A DNA stretch of 64,000 bases, taken from positions 4,340,001 through 4,404,000 of the forward strand of contig CAVUHL010000003.1 of NCBI GenBank assembly GCA_963741305.1, written 5' to 3'. Positions within the stretch are counted from its first letter, which is position 1. Each line of letters opens with the position of its first letter. Under the pieces are notes generated by a model, which saw nothing but the letters and a program-made list of their open reading frames with translations, made no database searches and was not told the DNA's origin. Position numbers and translations under genes: made by a program. Below, one piece after another: positions 15,751-24,476 of the stretch. This DNA is from DATMER01 sp963741305. GTDB lineage: Bacteria > Acidobacteriota > Thermoanaerobaculia > Multivoradales > UBA5704.

Positions 15751-15917
15751 AACAAGCTGCCGGTCGCTCCAACGGCCATTGGGAAACTCTGAAGCTTTTG
15801 TCAGTCGGTCGAACGGGCTTTTCCGCGACGGCAATCCCTTTCGGCATCAGCCCGAAGGCCATGCCCGTCACGGCAAAGGAGATCGCGGCGAGTTGGAAAG
15901 GGGGAGGCTCAAACGCA

Positions 15918-15943
15918 AACGGCCGGCGCGAGCGCCGGCCGTT
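15918..15943 (-). terminator. Intrinsic terminator of the ribosomal super-operon
   Basis: An 11-bp GC-rich stem (15918-15928 with 15933-15943, tetraloop) lies 25 nt after the rplQ stop. On the transcribed strand it is followed by TTTGCGTTT. This is the only clear terminator in the 20-kb operon. Confidence 0.75.
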
Positions 15944-15967
15944 GCGAGGATCTGAGAAAGGAGATGT

Positions 15968-16546
15968 CTAGCCCTGCTTCTGACGGCTGGCGCCCCTCTG
16001 CTGGCTGCCACCCTTCTTCGTCTTCGCCGTGCCCTCTTTCTTGGCGGGCTTCTTGTCCCCCGCCGCCTTCTTGGGCTTGGCTTCCTTGGCCGGCTTCTCC
16101 TTCGCCGCCTTCTCCTTCTTCTCCTTGGCGACCTTCGGCTCCTTCTTGGCCTTGGTCTCCTTGGGCTCCTCGACCGGGGCCGCGGCGGCCTCCCGCTCGA
16201 CCAGCTCGAGGATCGCCATCTCGGCACCGTCGCCTTGGCGCGGTCCCAGCTTGATGATCCTCAGGTAGCCGCCCGGACGCTCGGTGAACCGCGGCGCGAT
16301 CTCGTCGAAGACCTTCTTGACCAGCTCGCGCTTGATCAGCCACTGCAAGGCCCAGCGCCGGTCATGGACCGTGCCGTACTTGCCGCGGGTGATCACCTTC
16401 TCCGCAATCGGCCGCAGCTCCTTGGCCTTCGGCAGAGTCGTGATGATCCGCTCGCTCTCCATCAGCGACTGGAGCTGGTTGCGGAACATGGCTGTACGGT
16501 GGCTGGTGGTCCGGCCCAGCTTCCTGCCCTTGACAGCGTGACGCAT
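15968..16546 (-). CDS. rplQ: 50S ribosomal protein L17 with Lys/Ala-rich tail
   Basis: Residues 1-118 are a normal L17 (RHAVKGRKLGRTTSHRTAMF start; the usual length is 115-130 residues). The remaining 74 residues are a low-complexity Lys/Ala/Glu tail with repeated KEK, PAKEAK and KKPAKK. L17 binds 23S rRNA near the exit tunnel; the tail would be an additional rRNA- or DNA-interacting basic extension. Last gene of the alpha part of the operon, 24 nt after rpoA. Confidence 0.97.
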   Translation of the reverse strand: MRHAVKGRKLGRTTSHRTAMFRNQLQSLMESERIITTLPKAKELRPIAEKVITRGKYGTVHDRRWALQWLIKRELVKKVFDEIAPRFTERPGGYLRIIKLGPRQGDGAEMAILELVEREAAAAPVEEPKETKAKKEPKVAKEKKEKAAKEKPAKEAKPKKAAGDKKPAKKEGTAKTKKGGSQQRGASRQKQG

Positions 16547-16570
16547 GATGTCCCTCCTGGAGTCACGGCC

Positions 16571-17548
16571 CTAGGCCGCGGCTCCGGCTCCCGGCACTTC
16601 CATGCCGAGCGAAAGCCCCAGCTTGTCCAGGACCTCCTGAACCTCCTCCAGCGACTTCTTGCCGAAGTTCTTCGTCTCCAGCATGTCCTTCTCGGTACGC
16701 CGGACGAGGTCACGGAGGGTGTGGATGTTGGCGTTCTTGAGCGAGTTGGCCGACCGGACCGACAGGTCGAGCTCGTCGATGTTCTTGGCCAGCAGGGCGT
16801 CGAGCCCGGCCAGCTCTTCGCGGCCCAGCTCGCTGCCGTCGTGCCGCAGGCTCTCCTCGGTCTGGATGAAGATGCCGAGGTGGTCCTTGAGCAGCATGGC
16901 CGCCAGCGAAACCGCCTCCTCGGGGCTGATGGTCCCGTTGGTCCACACCTCGAGGATCAGGCGCTCGTAATCGGTCGTCTGGCCGAGGCGTGCGGCCTCG
17001 ACGCGGTAGTTGACGCGCCGGACCGGGCTGTGCGCCGAGTCCAGCGGGATCCAGCCGATGCCCATCGCTTCGTCGAAGTTACGGTCGGCGGCGACGTAGC
17101 CGCGCCCCTTCCGCAACTGCGCCTGCAGCTTGAGGTGGCCCTCCTCGTTGAGGGTGGCCACATGGACCTCCTGGTCGTGGATCTCGACCTGCGGATCCTC
17201 GGCCATCTGGCCGGCAGTGACGTTGCCCGGCCCCTGCACATCGATCGAGAGCACCTTGGCCTCGTCCGTGTGCAGACGGAACGGGATCTGTTTGAGGTTG
17301 AGGATGATGTCCGTCACATCCTCCTGCACGCCCGGGATCGAGGAGAACTCGTGGAGCACCCCCTCGATGTTGATCGCCGTAATGGCCGCCCCCTCGATGG
17401 AGGACAGCAAACAGCGCCGCAGGGCGTTGCCGATCGTCGTGGCAAAGCCACGCTCGAACGGCTGGGCGGTGAAGCGGCCGTAGGTGGCGGTCAGGGTGTC
17501 CTGATCGACCTCGAGGCGCTTCGGGCGCTGGAAACCTTTCCAAAGCAT
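16571..17548 (-). CDS. rpoA: DNA-directed RNA polymerase subunit alpha
   Basis: A 325-residue alpha subunit, full length. The N-terminal assembly domain contains FTAQPFERGFATTIGNALRR and LLSSIEGAAI. The C-terminal domain (about 250-315) contains the helix-hairpin-helix region (SVRSANSLKNANIHTLRDLV and KNFGKKSLEEV) that contacts UP elements and activators. It lies between rpsD and rplQ, the conserved alpha-operon order. Confidence 0.99.
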   Translation of the reverse strand: MLWKGFQRPKRLEVDQDTLTATYGRFTAQPFERGFATTIGNALRRCLLSSIEGAAITAINIEGVLHEFSSIPGVQEDVTDIILNLKQIPFRLHTDEAKVLSIDVQGPGNVTAGQMAEDPQVEIHDQEVHVATLNEEGHLKLQAQLRKGRGYVAADRNFDEAMGIGWIPLDSAHSPVRRVNYRVEAARLGQTTDYERLILEVWTNGTISPEEAVSLAAMLLKDHLGIFIQTEESLRHDGSELGREELAGLDALLAKNIDELDLSVRSANSLKNANIHTLRDLVRRTEKDMLETKNFGKKSLEEVQEVLDKLGLSLGMEVPGAGAAA

Positions 17549-17590
17549 GGTGAAACTCCTTCCCTGGGTTGACCCCTGGGGTTATTTGGA

Positions 17591-18220
17591 TCAGCGGCTG
17601 TAGAGCTCGACGATCAACTGCTCCTGGATGGGGAGCTTGATGTCCTCGCGTGACGGCAGGCGCAGCACCTTGCCGCTCACGTTCTCGGCATCGAGCTCCA
17701 GCCACTCCGGGACGCCCCGGCCCCGCGCGGTCTCGACGCTCGACCGGATCATCGGGTTCTTACGGCTACCCTCCTTGACTACGACCGACTCGCTCGCCTT
17801 GACCTGGTACGAGGGGATGCTGACCTTGCGGCCGTCGATCAGTACGTGGCCGTGGCGCACGAGCTGCCGCGCCTGGGCCCGCGAAGCCGCGAAGCCGAGG
17901 CTGTAGACGACGTTGTCGAGCCGCCGCTCCAGCATGACCAGGAGGTTCTCGCCGGTGATGCCCTTGCGGCGGTCGGCCTCCTCGAAATAGTTGCGGAACT
18001 GGCTCTCGAGCACGCCGTAGATGCGCTTGACCTTCTGCTTCTCGCGGAGCTGCAGGCCGTAGCCCAGCGTCCGGCGGCCGCGCCGCGTGCCGTGCTGGCC
18101 CGGCGGGAAGTTGCGCCGTTCGACCGCGCACTTCTCCTTGAAGCAGCGGTCACCCTTGAGAAACAGCTTCATCCGCTCCCGGCGGCAGAGCCGGCAGACG
18201 GGTCCCGAATATCTGGCCAC
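17591..18220 (-). CDS. rpsD: 30S ribosomal protein S4
   Basis: 209 residues, standard length. Four cysteines near the N-terminus (CRLCRRE..., then CFKEKC) form the zinc-binding version of S4. The S4 RNA-binding domain (MLERRLDNVVYSLGFAASRA) is at about 96-160. S4 nucleates 30S assembly and in many bacteria represses the alpha operon by binding its mRNA. A 133-nt spacer separates it from rpsK, the longest inside the operon, and could hold a translational control site. Confidence 0.98.
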   Translation of the reverse strand: MARYSGPVCRLCRRERMKLFLKGDRCFKEKCAVERRNFPPGQHGTRRGRRTLGYGLQLREKQKVKRIYGVLESQFRNYFEEADRRKGITGENLLVMLERRLDNVVYSLGFAASRAQARQLVRHGHVLIDGRKVSIPSYQVKASESVVVKEGSRKNPMIRSSVETARGRGVPEWLELDAENVSGKVLRLPSREDIKLPIQEQLIVELYSR

Positions 18221-18353
18221 TTGTATTCTCCTTGACCTTGACGTCCTCTCCCCGAGGCTACGGGGACTTCAACTTGGGAAGACGCCCGAGGAGCCCCCCG
18301 GCACACCCGGCAGGGCTCGGCGATCCCGGTGCTGCTGTTCTTAGACCCGGTGG

Positions 18354-18755
18354 CTAGACGCGGCGGCGCTTGCGCGGCCGGCAGCCATTGTGGGGAATGG
18401 GTGTCACGTCCTTGATCGACTTGACCTCCAGCCCCGAGGCCTGAAGCGCGCGGATCGCCGACTCGCGGCCCGCTCCCGGTCCGTTGACCAGGACGTCCAC
18501 GGAGCGCATCTGCACGTCCTTGACGGTGGCGCCCGCGTTCTGCGCGGCGACCTGGGCCGCGAACGGCGTGCCCTTGCGCGATCCCTTGAACCCGATCCGG
18601 CCCGCCGACGACCAGGAGAGGAGGTTCCCCTCGGGATCGGTGAGCGAGACGATCGTGTTGTTGAAGGTGGCCTGGATGTGAGCCACCCCGTGGGGGACGT
18701 TGCGCTTCTCCTTGCGCTTGCCGCTCTTGCGGTCCTTCTTCTCGACTTTGGCCAT
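18354..18755 (-). CDS. rpsK: 30S ribosomal protein S11
   Basis: 133 residues. The conserved core runs from HIQATFNNTIVSLTDPEGN to the C-terminal PIPHNGCRPRKRRRV motif. It is a 30S platform protein that contacts helix 45 and the mRNA E site. The N-terminus is slightly extended and Lys-rich (KKDRKSGKRKEKR). It follows rpsM by 21 nt. Confidence 0.99.
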   Translation of the reverse strand: MAKVEKKDRKSGKRKEKRNVPHGVAHIQATFNNTIVSLTDPEGNLLSWSSAGRIGFKGSRKGTPFAAQVAAQNAGATVKDVQMRSVDVLVNGPGAGRESAIRALQASGLEVKSIKDVTPIPHNGCRPRKRRRV

Positions 18756-18776
18756 CGTTGATCTCCTGGCTCCTGC

Positions 18777-19160
18777 TTACTTCTTGGTCGCCTTCTTCTT
18801 GCCGGCGACAGCGCCGCGGCGCGGGCCCTTGCGGGTCCGGGAGTTGGTCTGGGTCCGCTGGCCCCGGACCGGCAGCCCCTTGCGGTGGCGCACCCCCCGG
18901 TAGCTCCCGATTTCCATCAGGCGCTTGATGTTCTGGCTGACCTCCTTGCGCAGGTCGCCCTCCACACGGCCCTCGTCCGTGATGACCTTGCGGATCCGGC
19001 GAGCCTCGTCTTCCGTGAGGTCCTTCACCTTCGTGATGTCCGGCACCTCGGCCTTCGCCAGGATGTCGCGCGAACGCGAGCGTCCGATGCCATAGATGTA
19101 CGTGAGCCCGATCCAAACCTGTTTGTTCTGGGGCAGGTCTACCCCTGAGATACGTGCCAT
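18777..19160 (-). CDS. rpsM: 30S ribosomal protein S13
   Basis: 127 residues with the S13 start ARISGVDLPQNKQVWIGLTY, the helix-two-turn-helix region and the basic C-terminal GQRTQTNSRTRKGPRRG tail that reaches toward the P-site tRNA. An Ala/Lys tail (AGKKKATKK) ends the protein. Follows rpmJ. Confidence 0.99.
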   Translation of the reverse strand: MARISGVDLPQNKQVWIGLTYIYGIGRSRSRDILAKAEVPDITKVKDLTEDEARRIRKVITDEGRVEGDLRKEVSQNIKRLMEIGSYRGVRHRKGLPVRGQRTQTNSRTRKGPRRGAVAGKKKATKK

Positions 19161-19167
19161 GTCTTAC

Positions 19168-19281
19168 CTACCCCTGACGCTGTTTGTGTTTCGGGTTCTC
19201 GCAAATGACCCGCACGACGCCCTTACGGCGGACGACTTTGCATTTCGGGCAGATCCGCTTCACCGATGAACGTACTTTCAT
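19168..19281 (-). CDS. rpmJ: 50S ribosomal protein L36
   Basis: A 37-residue zinc-ribbon protein of the C+ type: MKVRSSVKRICPKCKVVRRK and then CENPKHKQRQG. The Cys and His ligands (C11, C14, C27, H32) are present. It lies between infA and rpsM, the conserved position. Confidence 0.98.
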   Translation of the reverse strand: MKVRSSVKRICPKCKVVRRKGVVRVICENPKHKQRQG

Positions 19282-19302
19282 GACCGACTTCCTTTCAGCC
19301 GC

Positions 19303-19524
19303 CTACTTGAGACGGTAGACGATCCGGCCCCGAGTGAGGTCATACGGAGACAGCTCCACCAGGACCCGGTCGCCCGGCAGGATGCGGATGAAATGCTTCC
19401 TCATCTTGCCGGAGATGTGTGTCAGGACCTGGTGCTTGTTATCCAGCTCCACACGGAACATCGCGTTGGGGAGCGGCTCGATCACCGTGGCCTCGACCTC
19501 GATCGCCTCTTCTTTTTTGGACAA
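19303..19524 (-). CDS. infA: Translation initiation factor IF-1
   Basis: 73 residues of S1/OB fold (VEATVIEPLPNAMFRVELDN, LTHISGKMRKHFIRILPGD). IF-1 occupies the 30S A site during initiation. The start is TTG at 19524 with GGAGAG upstream. In the spc/alpha junction after map, as in many non-proteobacteria. Confidence 0.98.
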   Translation of the reverse strand: MSKKEEAIEVEATVIEPLPNAMFRVELDNKHQVLTHISGKMRKHFIRILPGDRVLVELSPYDLTRGRIVYRLK

Positions 19525-19570
19525 ACGCTCTTCTCTCCTGTCTCAGCTCAAACCCCGTATTAGGTCAAAC

Positions 19571-20314
19571 CTAGGTCAAACCCAACACGCGGGCCCCCGA
19601 CGAGGTCACGGCCACCGAAAACTCGAAGTGGGCCGACCGGGAACCGTCCACGGTCCGCGCCGTCCAGCCGTCCGCATCCATCCGGACGCCGGCCTTGCCT
19701 GCATTGACCATCGGCTCGATCGCCAGCACGAGCCCCGGGCGGAGCTTCGGCCCCTTGCCCGGCTTGCCGTAGTTGGGTACCTGCGGCTCCTCGTGCAGCG
19801 AGGTTCCGATCCCGTGCCCCGAAAACTCGCGCACCACCGAGAAGCCGTGCCTCTCGGCGTGCCGCTGGACCGCGTGTCCGATGTCCGACACGCGGCCCCC
19901 CGGACGGACCTGCTCGACAGCCAGACGAAGGGCCTCCTCAGTTACCTTGAGAAGCCGCTTTGCCTCGTCGTCGACCTCGCCCACCGCGAACGTGCGCGCC
20001 GCGTCGCCGTAGTACCCCTTGTACAGAACACCGCAATCAATCCCGACGATGTACCCCTCCTTGAGAGGAACGTCGTTGGGGATGCCGTGCACGATCACGT
20101 CGTTGACGGAGATGCACAGCGTCGCCGGGTAGCCTCGGTAGTTCAGGAAGGCCGGCACGCCGCCCGCGCCGCGGATCACCCGCTCGGCGAGGCGGTCCAG
20201 CTCGCGCGGCGTAACACCCGGAGCGATGATGGCGCCAACCTCGTCCAGAACCTTCAGGACGATCCGGTTGGCCTGGTCCATCAGCTCGATCTCGCCGGGG
20301 GTCTTCAGCACCAT
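19571..20314 (-). CDS. map: Methionine aminopeptidase type I
   Basis: 247 residues, removes N-terminal Met from nascent proteins. The five metal ligands of the pita-bread fold can be placed: Asp in VGIDCGV, Asp in YGDAARTF, His in SGHGIG, Glu in AIEPM, and a final Glu in HFEFSVAVT. No N-terminal zinc extension, hence type Ia. The start overlaps the adk stop by one nucleotide (TGATG), which implies coupled translation. Confidence 0.98.
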   Translation of the reverse strand: MVLKTPGEIELMDQANRIVLKVLDEVGAIIAPGVTPRELDRLAERVIRGAGGVPAFLNYRGYPATLCISVNDVIVHGIPNDVPLKEGYIVGIDCGVLYKGYYGDAARTFAVGEVDDEAKRLLKVTEEALRLAVEQVRPGGRVSDIGHAVQRHAERHGFSVVREFSGHGIGTSLHEEPQVPNYGKPGKGPKLRPGLVLAIEPMVNAGKAGVRMDADGWTARTVDGSRSAHFEFSVAVTSSGARVLGLT

Positions 20315-20892
20315 CAGCCGTTTACCCCGAGCGCGATCAACATCTGGGACGTCACCTTTTCGACCGGGAGATTGCCGTCGATCGGGTAGAGCAGACCGCG
20401 CTCTCTATAATAACCGATCAGGGGCTCCGTTTTTTCCCGATATACCCGAAGTCGTTCGCGAACTACATCTTCGCGGTCGTCTTCCCGCTTCCGCAGCACC
20501 GCCCGCCGCACCAGCTCCTCCTCGGGAACCTCCACGAGGAGGACCGCGTCGAGCTCCTGGCTGATTCCAGTCAGGATGCCCTCCAAGGTATGGGCCTGGG
20601 GGAGCGTCCGGGGGTAGCCGTCGAGCAGGAATCCCTGCCGGGCGTCCGTCTGGGCCAGCCGGTCCTTCACCACGTCGGCCATGGTCGCATCGTCGACCAG
20701 CGCGCCGGAGGCCATGATCCCCTGCACCTTGCCGCCGAGCTCGGTGCCCGACGAGACCGCCCGGCGCAGCATGTCGCCGGTCGAGATCGCCGGCACGCCG
20801 AGCTGGCCCGCGAGCAGCTCCGCCTGGGTCCCCTTGCCCGCGCCCGGTGGGCCGAGCAGGACGATCCGGGGACGTTTAGCCTCGCCGGCCAC
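20314..20892 (-). CDS. adk: Adenylate kinase
   Basis: 192 residues, short form without the zinc/LID insert of the long bacterial enzyme. P-loop GPPGAGKGTQ near residue 15, NMP-binding STGDMLRRAV, LID-region arginines in RREDDREDVVRERL-like sequence, and FLLDGYPRTLPQA. Catalyses ATP + AMP = 2 ADP. GTG start inside the 3' end of secY (17-nt overlap). Confidence 0.97.
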   Translation of the reverse strand: MAGEAKRPRIVLLGPPGAGKGTQAELLAGQLGVPAISTGDMLRRAVSSGTELGGKVQGIMASGALVDDATMADVVKDRLAQTDARQGFLLDGYPRTLPQAHTLEGILTGISQELDAVLLVEVPEEELVRRAVLRKREDDREDVVRERLRVYREKTEPLIGYYRERGLLYPIDGNLPVEKVTSQMLIALGVNG

Positions 20893-22261
20893 GGATGCGA
20901 CCCTTCTTCATGAACCCCTCGTAGTTACGCATCACGAGCTGGCTTTCGACCTGCTGGATCGTGTCCATCGCGACGCCGACCACGATGAGGAGCGAGGTGC
21001 CGCCGAAGTAGAAGTTGATCCCGAGGCCCTCGGTGAACCACGCCGGGAAGTAGGGGGCGATCGTGCGCCCGATCCCCGGGAGGCCGGCCACGTTGAAGCC
21101 GGTCAGGAGGAACTCGGGAAGCACCGTCACCGCGGCCAGGTAGATCGCGCCGACCAGCGTGATCCGGGTCAGGATGCGGTCGATGTACTCCGAGGTCCGT
21201 TTGCCGGGACGGATGCCGGGGATGAACCCGCCGTACTTCCGCATGTTCTCCGCCAGGTCTGCCGGGTTGAAGATGATCGACACGTAGAAGTACGAGAAGA
21301 AGACGATCGTCACTACCTGCAGGAGGTAGTAGATCGGCTCACCCCAGCCCACTGCGCTGCCGACCCGCTGCAGCCACTCGGTCTCGCTGAACATCCCTGC
21401 GATCACCGATGGCAGGGTAACGACCGAGCTGGCGAAGATCACCGGGATCACGCCACCGGTGTTGACCCGCAACGGCAGGTAGGTGCTCTGGCCGCCGTAG
21501 ACCTTCCGGCCCACGACCCGCTTCGCGTACTGCACGGGTATCCTGCGCTGCGCCCTCTCCATGTAGACGATGAAGGCGACGACCGCGACCATGAACAGCA
21601 GCAGGACCAGGATCGTGAGGAACGCGATGTTCCCCTGCCGCATGGCGTCGACCGTCGTGCCAATGGCCGGGATCAGGCCCACCACGATGCCCGCGAAGAT
21701 GATCAGCGAGATGCCGTTGCCGATGCCGCGTTCACTGATCTGCTCGCCCAGCCACATGACGAAGGCCGTGCCGGTGGTCAGCGTGATCACGGTCACGGCG
21801 CGGAAGCCCCAGCCCGGATCCGGCACCAGCGCGGCGCCGCCCGGCGTGCGCTGGGCCTCCAGGAACAGGGCGATGCCCGTGCCCTGTATGATCGAGATCA
21901 GCACCGCGCCGTAGCGCGTGTACTGCGTGATCTTCCGCCGTCCCAGCTCGCCTTCCTTGGACAGCTTCTCCAGGTAGGGCCACACCACCGTCAAGAGCTG
22001 CAAGATGATCGACGCGGTGATGTAGGGCATGATGCCCAGCGCGAACACCGCGATCTTTTCCAGGCTGCCACCGGTGAAGGTGTTGACGAAGCCGAGGAAG
22101 CTCCCCTGCGCCTGCTTCATGAACTCGATCAGAGCCTGCGGGTCGACGCCCGGAGTCGGGATTTGACATCCGATCCGGTAGATCGCCAGCAGCCCGAACG
22201 TGAACAGGACGCGCTTGCGGAGGTCGGGGATCGCGAAGATGTTGCGGAAGCTTTCGATCAC
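20876..22261 (-). CDS. secY: Preprotein translocase subunit SecY
   Basis: 461 residues with ten transmembrane helices, the central pore of the Sec translocon. SecY signatures: TPGVDPQALIEF near residue 40, the first SecY motif around GSLEKIAVFALGIMPYI, RRIPVQYAKRVVG in the cytoplasmic loop, and GFIPGIRPGKRTSEY before helix 8. The GTG start overlaps the rplO stop (GTGA). Confidence 0.99.
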   Translation of the reverse strand: MIESFRNIFAIPDLRKRVLFTFGLLAIYRIGCQIPTPGVDPQALIEFMKQAQGSFLGFVNTFTGGSLEKIAVFALGIMPYITASIILQLLTVVWPYLEKLSKEGELGRRKITQYTRYGAVLISIIQGTGIALFLEAQRTPGGAALVPDPGWGFRAVTVITLTTGTAFVMWLGEQISERGIGNGISLIIFAGIVVGLIPAIGTTVDAMRQGNIAFLTILVLLLFMVAVVAFIVYMERAQRRIPVQYAKRVVGRKVYGGQSTYLPLRVNTGGVIPVIFASSVVTLPSVIAGMFSETEWLQRVGSAVGWGEPIYYLLQVVTIVFFSYFYVSIIFNPADLAENMRKYGGFIPGIRPGKRTSEYIDRILTRITLVGAIYLAAVTVLPEFLLTGFNVAGLPGIGRTIAPYFPAWFTEGLGINFYFGGTSLLIVVGVAMDTIQQVESQLVMRNYEGFMKKGRIRGRRG

Positions 22262-22695
22262 GCCTGCAGCTCCTCACAGCTCCCGCCCGCCGCCTCGATC
22301 TTGGCACGGGCGGATTTGCTGAACTTGTTCGCCGTCACCTTGAGCGCCTTGCCGATCTCGCCGTCGCCAAGCACCTTGACGCGCTTGCCGGAGCGGACGA
22401 TGCCGCGCTCGGCCAGGATCTCGGGGGTTACGTCCCCATCCAGCTCGGCGAGCTGCGACAGGTTCACCACCGCGTACTCGGCCTTGAAGATGTTGGTGAA
22501 CCCGCGCTTCGGAACCCGGCGGATGAGCGGCATCTGGCCGCCCTCGAAACCGAGCCGCTGCGCGTAGCCGGAGCGCGACTTCTGCCCCTTCTCGCCCTTG
22601 CCCGCGGTCTTACCGAGGCCCGAGCCGGGACCGCGCCCGACCCGCTTCTTGGAGTGCTTGCTCCCCTTGGCCGGGGACAGCTCGTGCAGTTTCAT
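22258..22695 (-). CDS. rplO: 50S ribosomal protein L15
   Basis: 145 residues. It starts MKLHELSPAKGSKHSKKRVG and continues with the glycine-rich GRGPGSGLGKTAGKGEKGQK extension that winds through 23S rRNA, then the GFEGGQMPLIRRVPKRGF motif. It overlaps rpmD by 4 nt and secY by 4 nt. Confidence 0.99.
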   Translation of the reverse strand: MKLHELSPAKGSKHSKKRVGRGPGSGLGKTAGKGEKGQKSRSGYAQRLGFEGGQMPLIRRVPKRGFTNIFKAEYAVVNLSQLAELDGDVTPEILAERGIVRSGKRVKVLGDGEIGKALKVTANKFSKSARAKIEAAGGSCEELQA

Positions 22696-22895
22696 GATTG
22701 TTCCTCGTGAACTTCAAGCAGGTACCGGACCTTGTTCACCATGCCGCGGACGGCAGGGGTGTCCTCCCGCACGACCTCGTGACGGATCCGGCGCAGGCCG
22801 AGGCCGCGGAGCACCTCGCGGTGCCCGCTCTTCGTGCCGATGCTGCTGCGCACCTGGCGGATCCGGATTTTCTTGCCTTCCTGGTTGTCAGCCAT
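22692..22895 (-). CDS. rpmD: 50S ribosomal protein L30
   Basis: 67 residues, the short bacterial L30: KKIRIRQVRSSIGTKSGHRE, then LRRIRHEVVREDTPAVRGMV and VRYLLEV. Between rpsE and rplO as in most bacteria. Confidence 0.98.
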   Translation of the reverse strand: MADNQEGKKIRIRQVRSSIGTKSGHREVLRGLGLRRIRHEVVREDTPAVRGMVNKVRYLLEVHEEQS

Positions 22896-22906
22896 CTCTT
22901 AGCTCC

Positions 22907-23494
22907 TCAGGCGCCCGCTTCGACCGGCTCAGCGCTCGGTTCGGCCGGGCTGGCCGGGGCTGCCGGCGGTACTGCCGGAGTGGCCGCAACCGGGGCAGCC
23001 GCCGGGGTCCGGACGGTTATTCCGCGCAGGCGCAGGGCATCCTCGGCCTGACGCAGGCTGAGCAGCGCGTGGAAGGTCGCCTTGACCACGTTGTGGGGGT
23101 TGGTCGAGCCCAGGGACTTGGTCAGGATGTCCTGGATGCCAGCGGTCTCGATGACCGCCCGCACCGGGCCACCCGCGATCACGCCCGTGCCCGCCGACGC
23201 CGGCTTCATCAGCACCCGTCCGGCGCCGAAGACACCCAGCACCTCGTGCGGGATCGTGCTGCCCTTGAGCGGCACCTGGATCATGTTCCGCTTGGCGATC
23301 TCGATGCCCTTGCGGATCGCCGAGGGCACCTCCTTCGCCTTGCCGGCGCCATAGCCGACGCGGCCGTTCCCGTCCCCGATCACCACCAGGGCAGAGAACG
23401 AGAAGTTCTTGCCACCCTTGACCACCTTGGTCACGCGGTTGATATGGACGACCTGCTCAAAAAACTCGCTCTCGCGCTCAAAGTCCCTGGCCAA
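22907..23494 (-). CDS. rpsE: 30S ribosomal protein S5 with Ala/Pro tail
   Basis: 195 residues. N-terminal dsRNA-binding-like domain (FFEQVVHINRVTKVVKGGKN and FSALVVIGDGNGRVGYGAGK), then the GGPVRAVIETAGIQDILTKS core. About 33 residues of Ala/Pro/Val follow the normal C-terminus. The start is taken as TTG at 23494 because AAGGAG sits six bases upstream; GTG at 23509 is the alternative but has no Shine-Dalgarno. S5 supports decoding accuracy and mRNA entry. Confidence 0.95.
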   Translation of the reverse strand: MARDFERESEFFEQVVHINRVTKVVKGGKNFSFSALVVIGDGNGRVGYGAGKAKEVPSAIRKGIEIAKRNMIQVPLKGSTIPHEVLGVFGAGRVLMKPASAGTGVIAGGPVRAVIETAGIQDILTKSLGSTNPHNVVKATFHALLSLRQAEDALRLRGITVRTPAAAPVAATPAVPPAAPASPAEPSAEPVEAGA

Positions 23495-23513
23495 GATCTT
23501 CTCCTTCACAAAC

Positions 23514-23900
23514 CTAGAACTGCAGACCCTTTTCGCGGGCGGCTTCGGCAAGAACCTTGACATTGCCGTGGTAGATGTAGCCGCCGCGGTCGAAGACGAC
23601 CTTCTCGATCCCCTTCTCCCGGGCGCGCTCGGCGACCACTTCGCCGACCACCTTCGCCGCGTCCTTGTTGCTCCCCGCGCCGGTGAGCCGCTGCCGGATG
23701 TCCGCATCGGCGGAGCTCGCCTGGGCGAGAGTGTGGCCGAGGACGTCGTCGATCACCTGAGCGTAGATGTACTTCACGCTCTTGTAGATCGACAGGCGCG
23801 GCCTCTCGGCCGTCCCCTTGACCCGCACACGCACCCGCTGATGGGCGCGCTGGCGGCGCTCCCGCTTCCTCTGAACCATTTTTGTCACGTGCTCGGTCAT
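23514..23900 (-). CDS. rplR: 50S ribosomal protein L18
   Basis: 128 residues; 5S rRNA-binding protein. Signature: RPRLSIYKSVKYIYAQVIDD, then a C-terminal FDRGGYIYHGNVKVLAEAAR. The ATG at 23900 has GAGGA upstream. The open frame continues 43 codons further upstream, into rplF, and is ignored. Confidence 0.98.
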   Translation of the reverse strand: MTEHVTKMVQRKRERRQRAHQRVRVRVKGTAERPRLSIYKSVKYIYAQVIDDVLGHTLAQASSADADIRQRLTGAGSNKDAAKVVGEVVAERAREKGIEKVVFDRGGYIYHGNVKVLAEAAREKGLQF

Positions 23901-23910
23901 GGCCGATTCC

Positions 23911-24453
23911 TCACTTGCCTCCGGCCTTGCCAACCTTGCGGCGCAGGACCTCGTTCGTGTACTTGATGCCCTTGCCCTTGTAAGGGTCGGGCCGGCGGAG
24001 GCCCCGGATCTCGGCCGCGACCTGGCCAACCTTCTGGCGGTCGGCGCCGGTCACGGTCACGCGGTTCGCCTTGGCCTCGATCTCGATCTTGATCCCCTCG
24101 GGGATGTCATAGATCACCGGGTGCGAGTAGCCGAGGGCGAACTGCACCTGGGGGCCCTTGACCTCGGCGCGGTACCCCACGCCGACGATATCGAGCTGCT
24201 TCGTGAAGCCGGAGGACACGCCCAGCACCGCGTTCGCGACCAGGGCCCGCAGCAGGCCATGCTTGGCGCGCTCCGGACCGGTCTCGCCGGTACGCTCGAT
24301 CGTGACCACTCCGTCCTCGATCTTGACCGGGTAGCCTTCGAACAGCGGCTGCGCCACCTTGCCCCGCGGGCCTTCGGCGACGAGCGTCCCGTCCTGGATC
24401 TCGACCTTGGTCCCACTCGGGACCGGGATGGGCATTCTTCCAATGCGCGACAT
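23911..24453 (-). CDS. rplF: 50S ribosomal protein L6
   Basis: 180 residues with two L6 domains (SRIGRMPIPVPSGTKVEIQD; and the C-terminal LRRPDPYKGKGIKYTNEVLR motif). L6 binds near the sarcin-ricin loop. GGAGAT Shine-Dalgarno. Between rpsH and rplR. Confidence 0.99.
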   Translation of the reverse strand: MSRIGRMPIPVPSGTKVEIQDGTLVAEGPRGKVAQPLFEGYPVKIEDGVVTIERTGETGPERAKHGLLRALVANAVLGVSSGFTKQLDIVGVGYRAEVKGPQVQFALGYSHPVIYDIPEGIKIEIEAKANRVTVTGADRQKVGQVAAEIRGLRRPDPYKGKGIKYTNEVLRRKVGKAGGK

Positions 24454-24476
24454 CTTCGATATCTCCTACAAGCGTC

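Noticed and set aside
15385..15792. 135-residue heptad-repeat protein
   Set aside because: Lies inside the 21-nt array, has no RBS, and only part of the array is open; kept as repeat with a note.
20681..22567. 628-codon plus-strand ORF opposite secY/rplO
   Set aside because: Antisense shadow with His/Asp/Arg-rich low-complexity translation.
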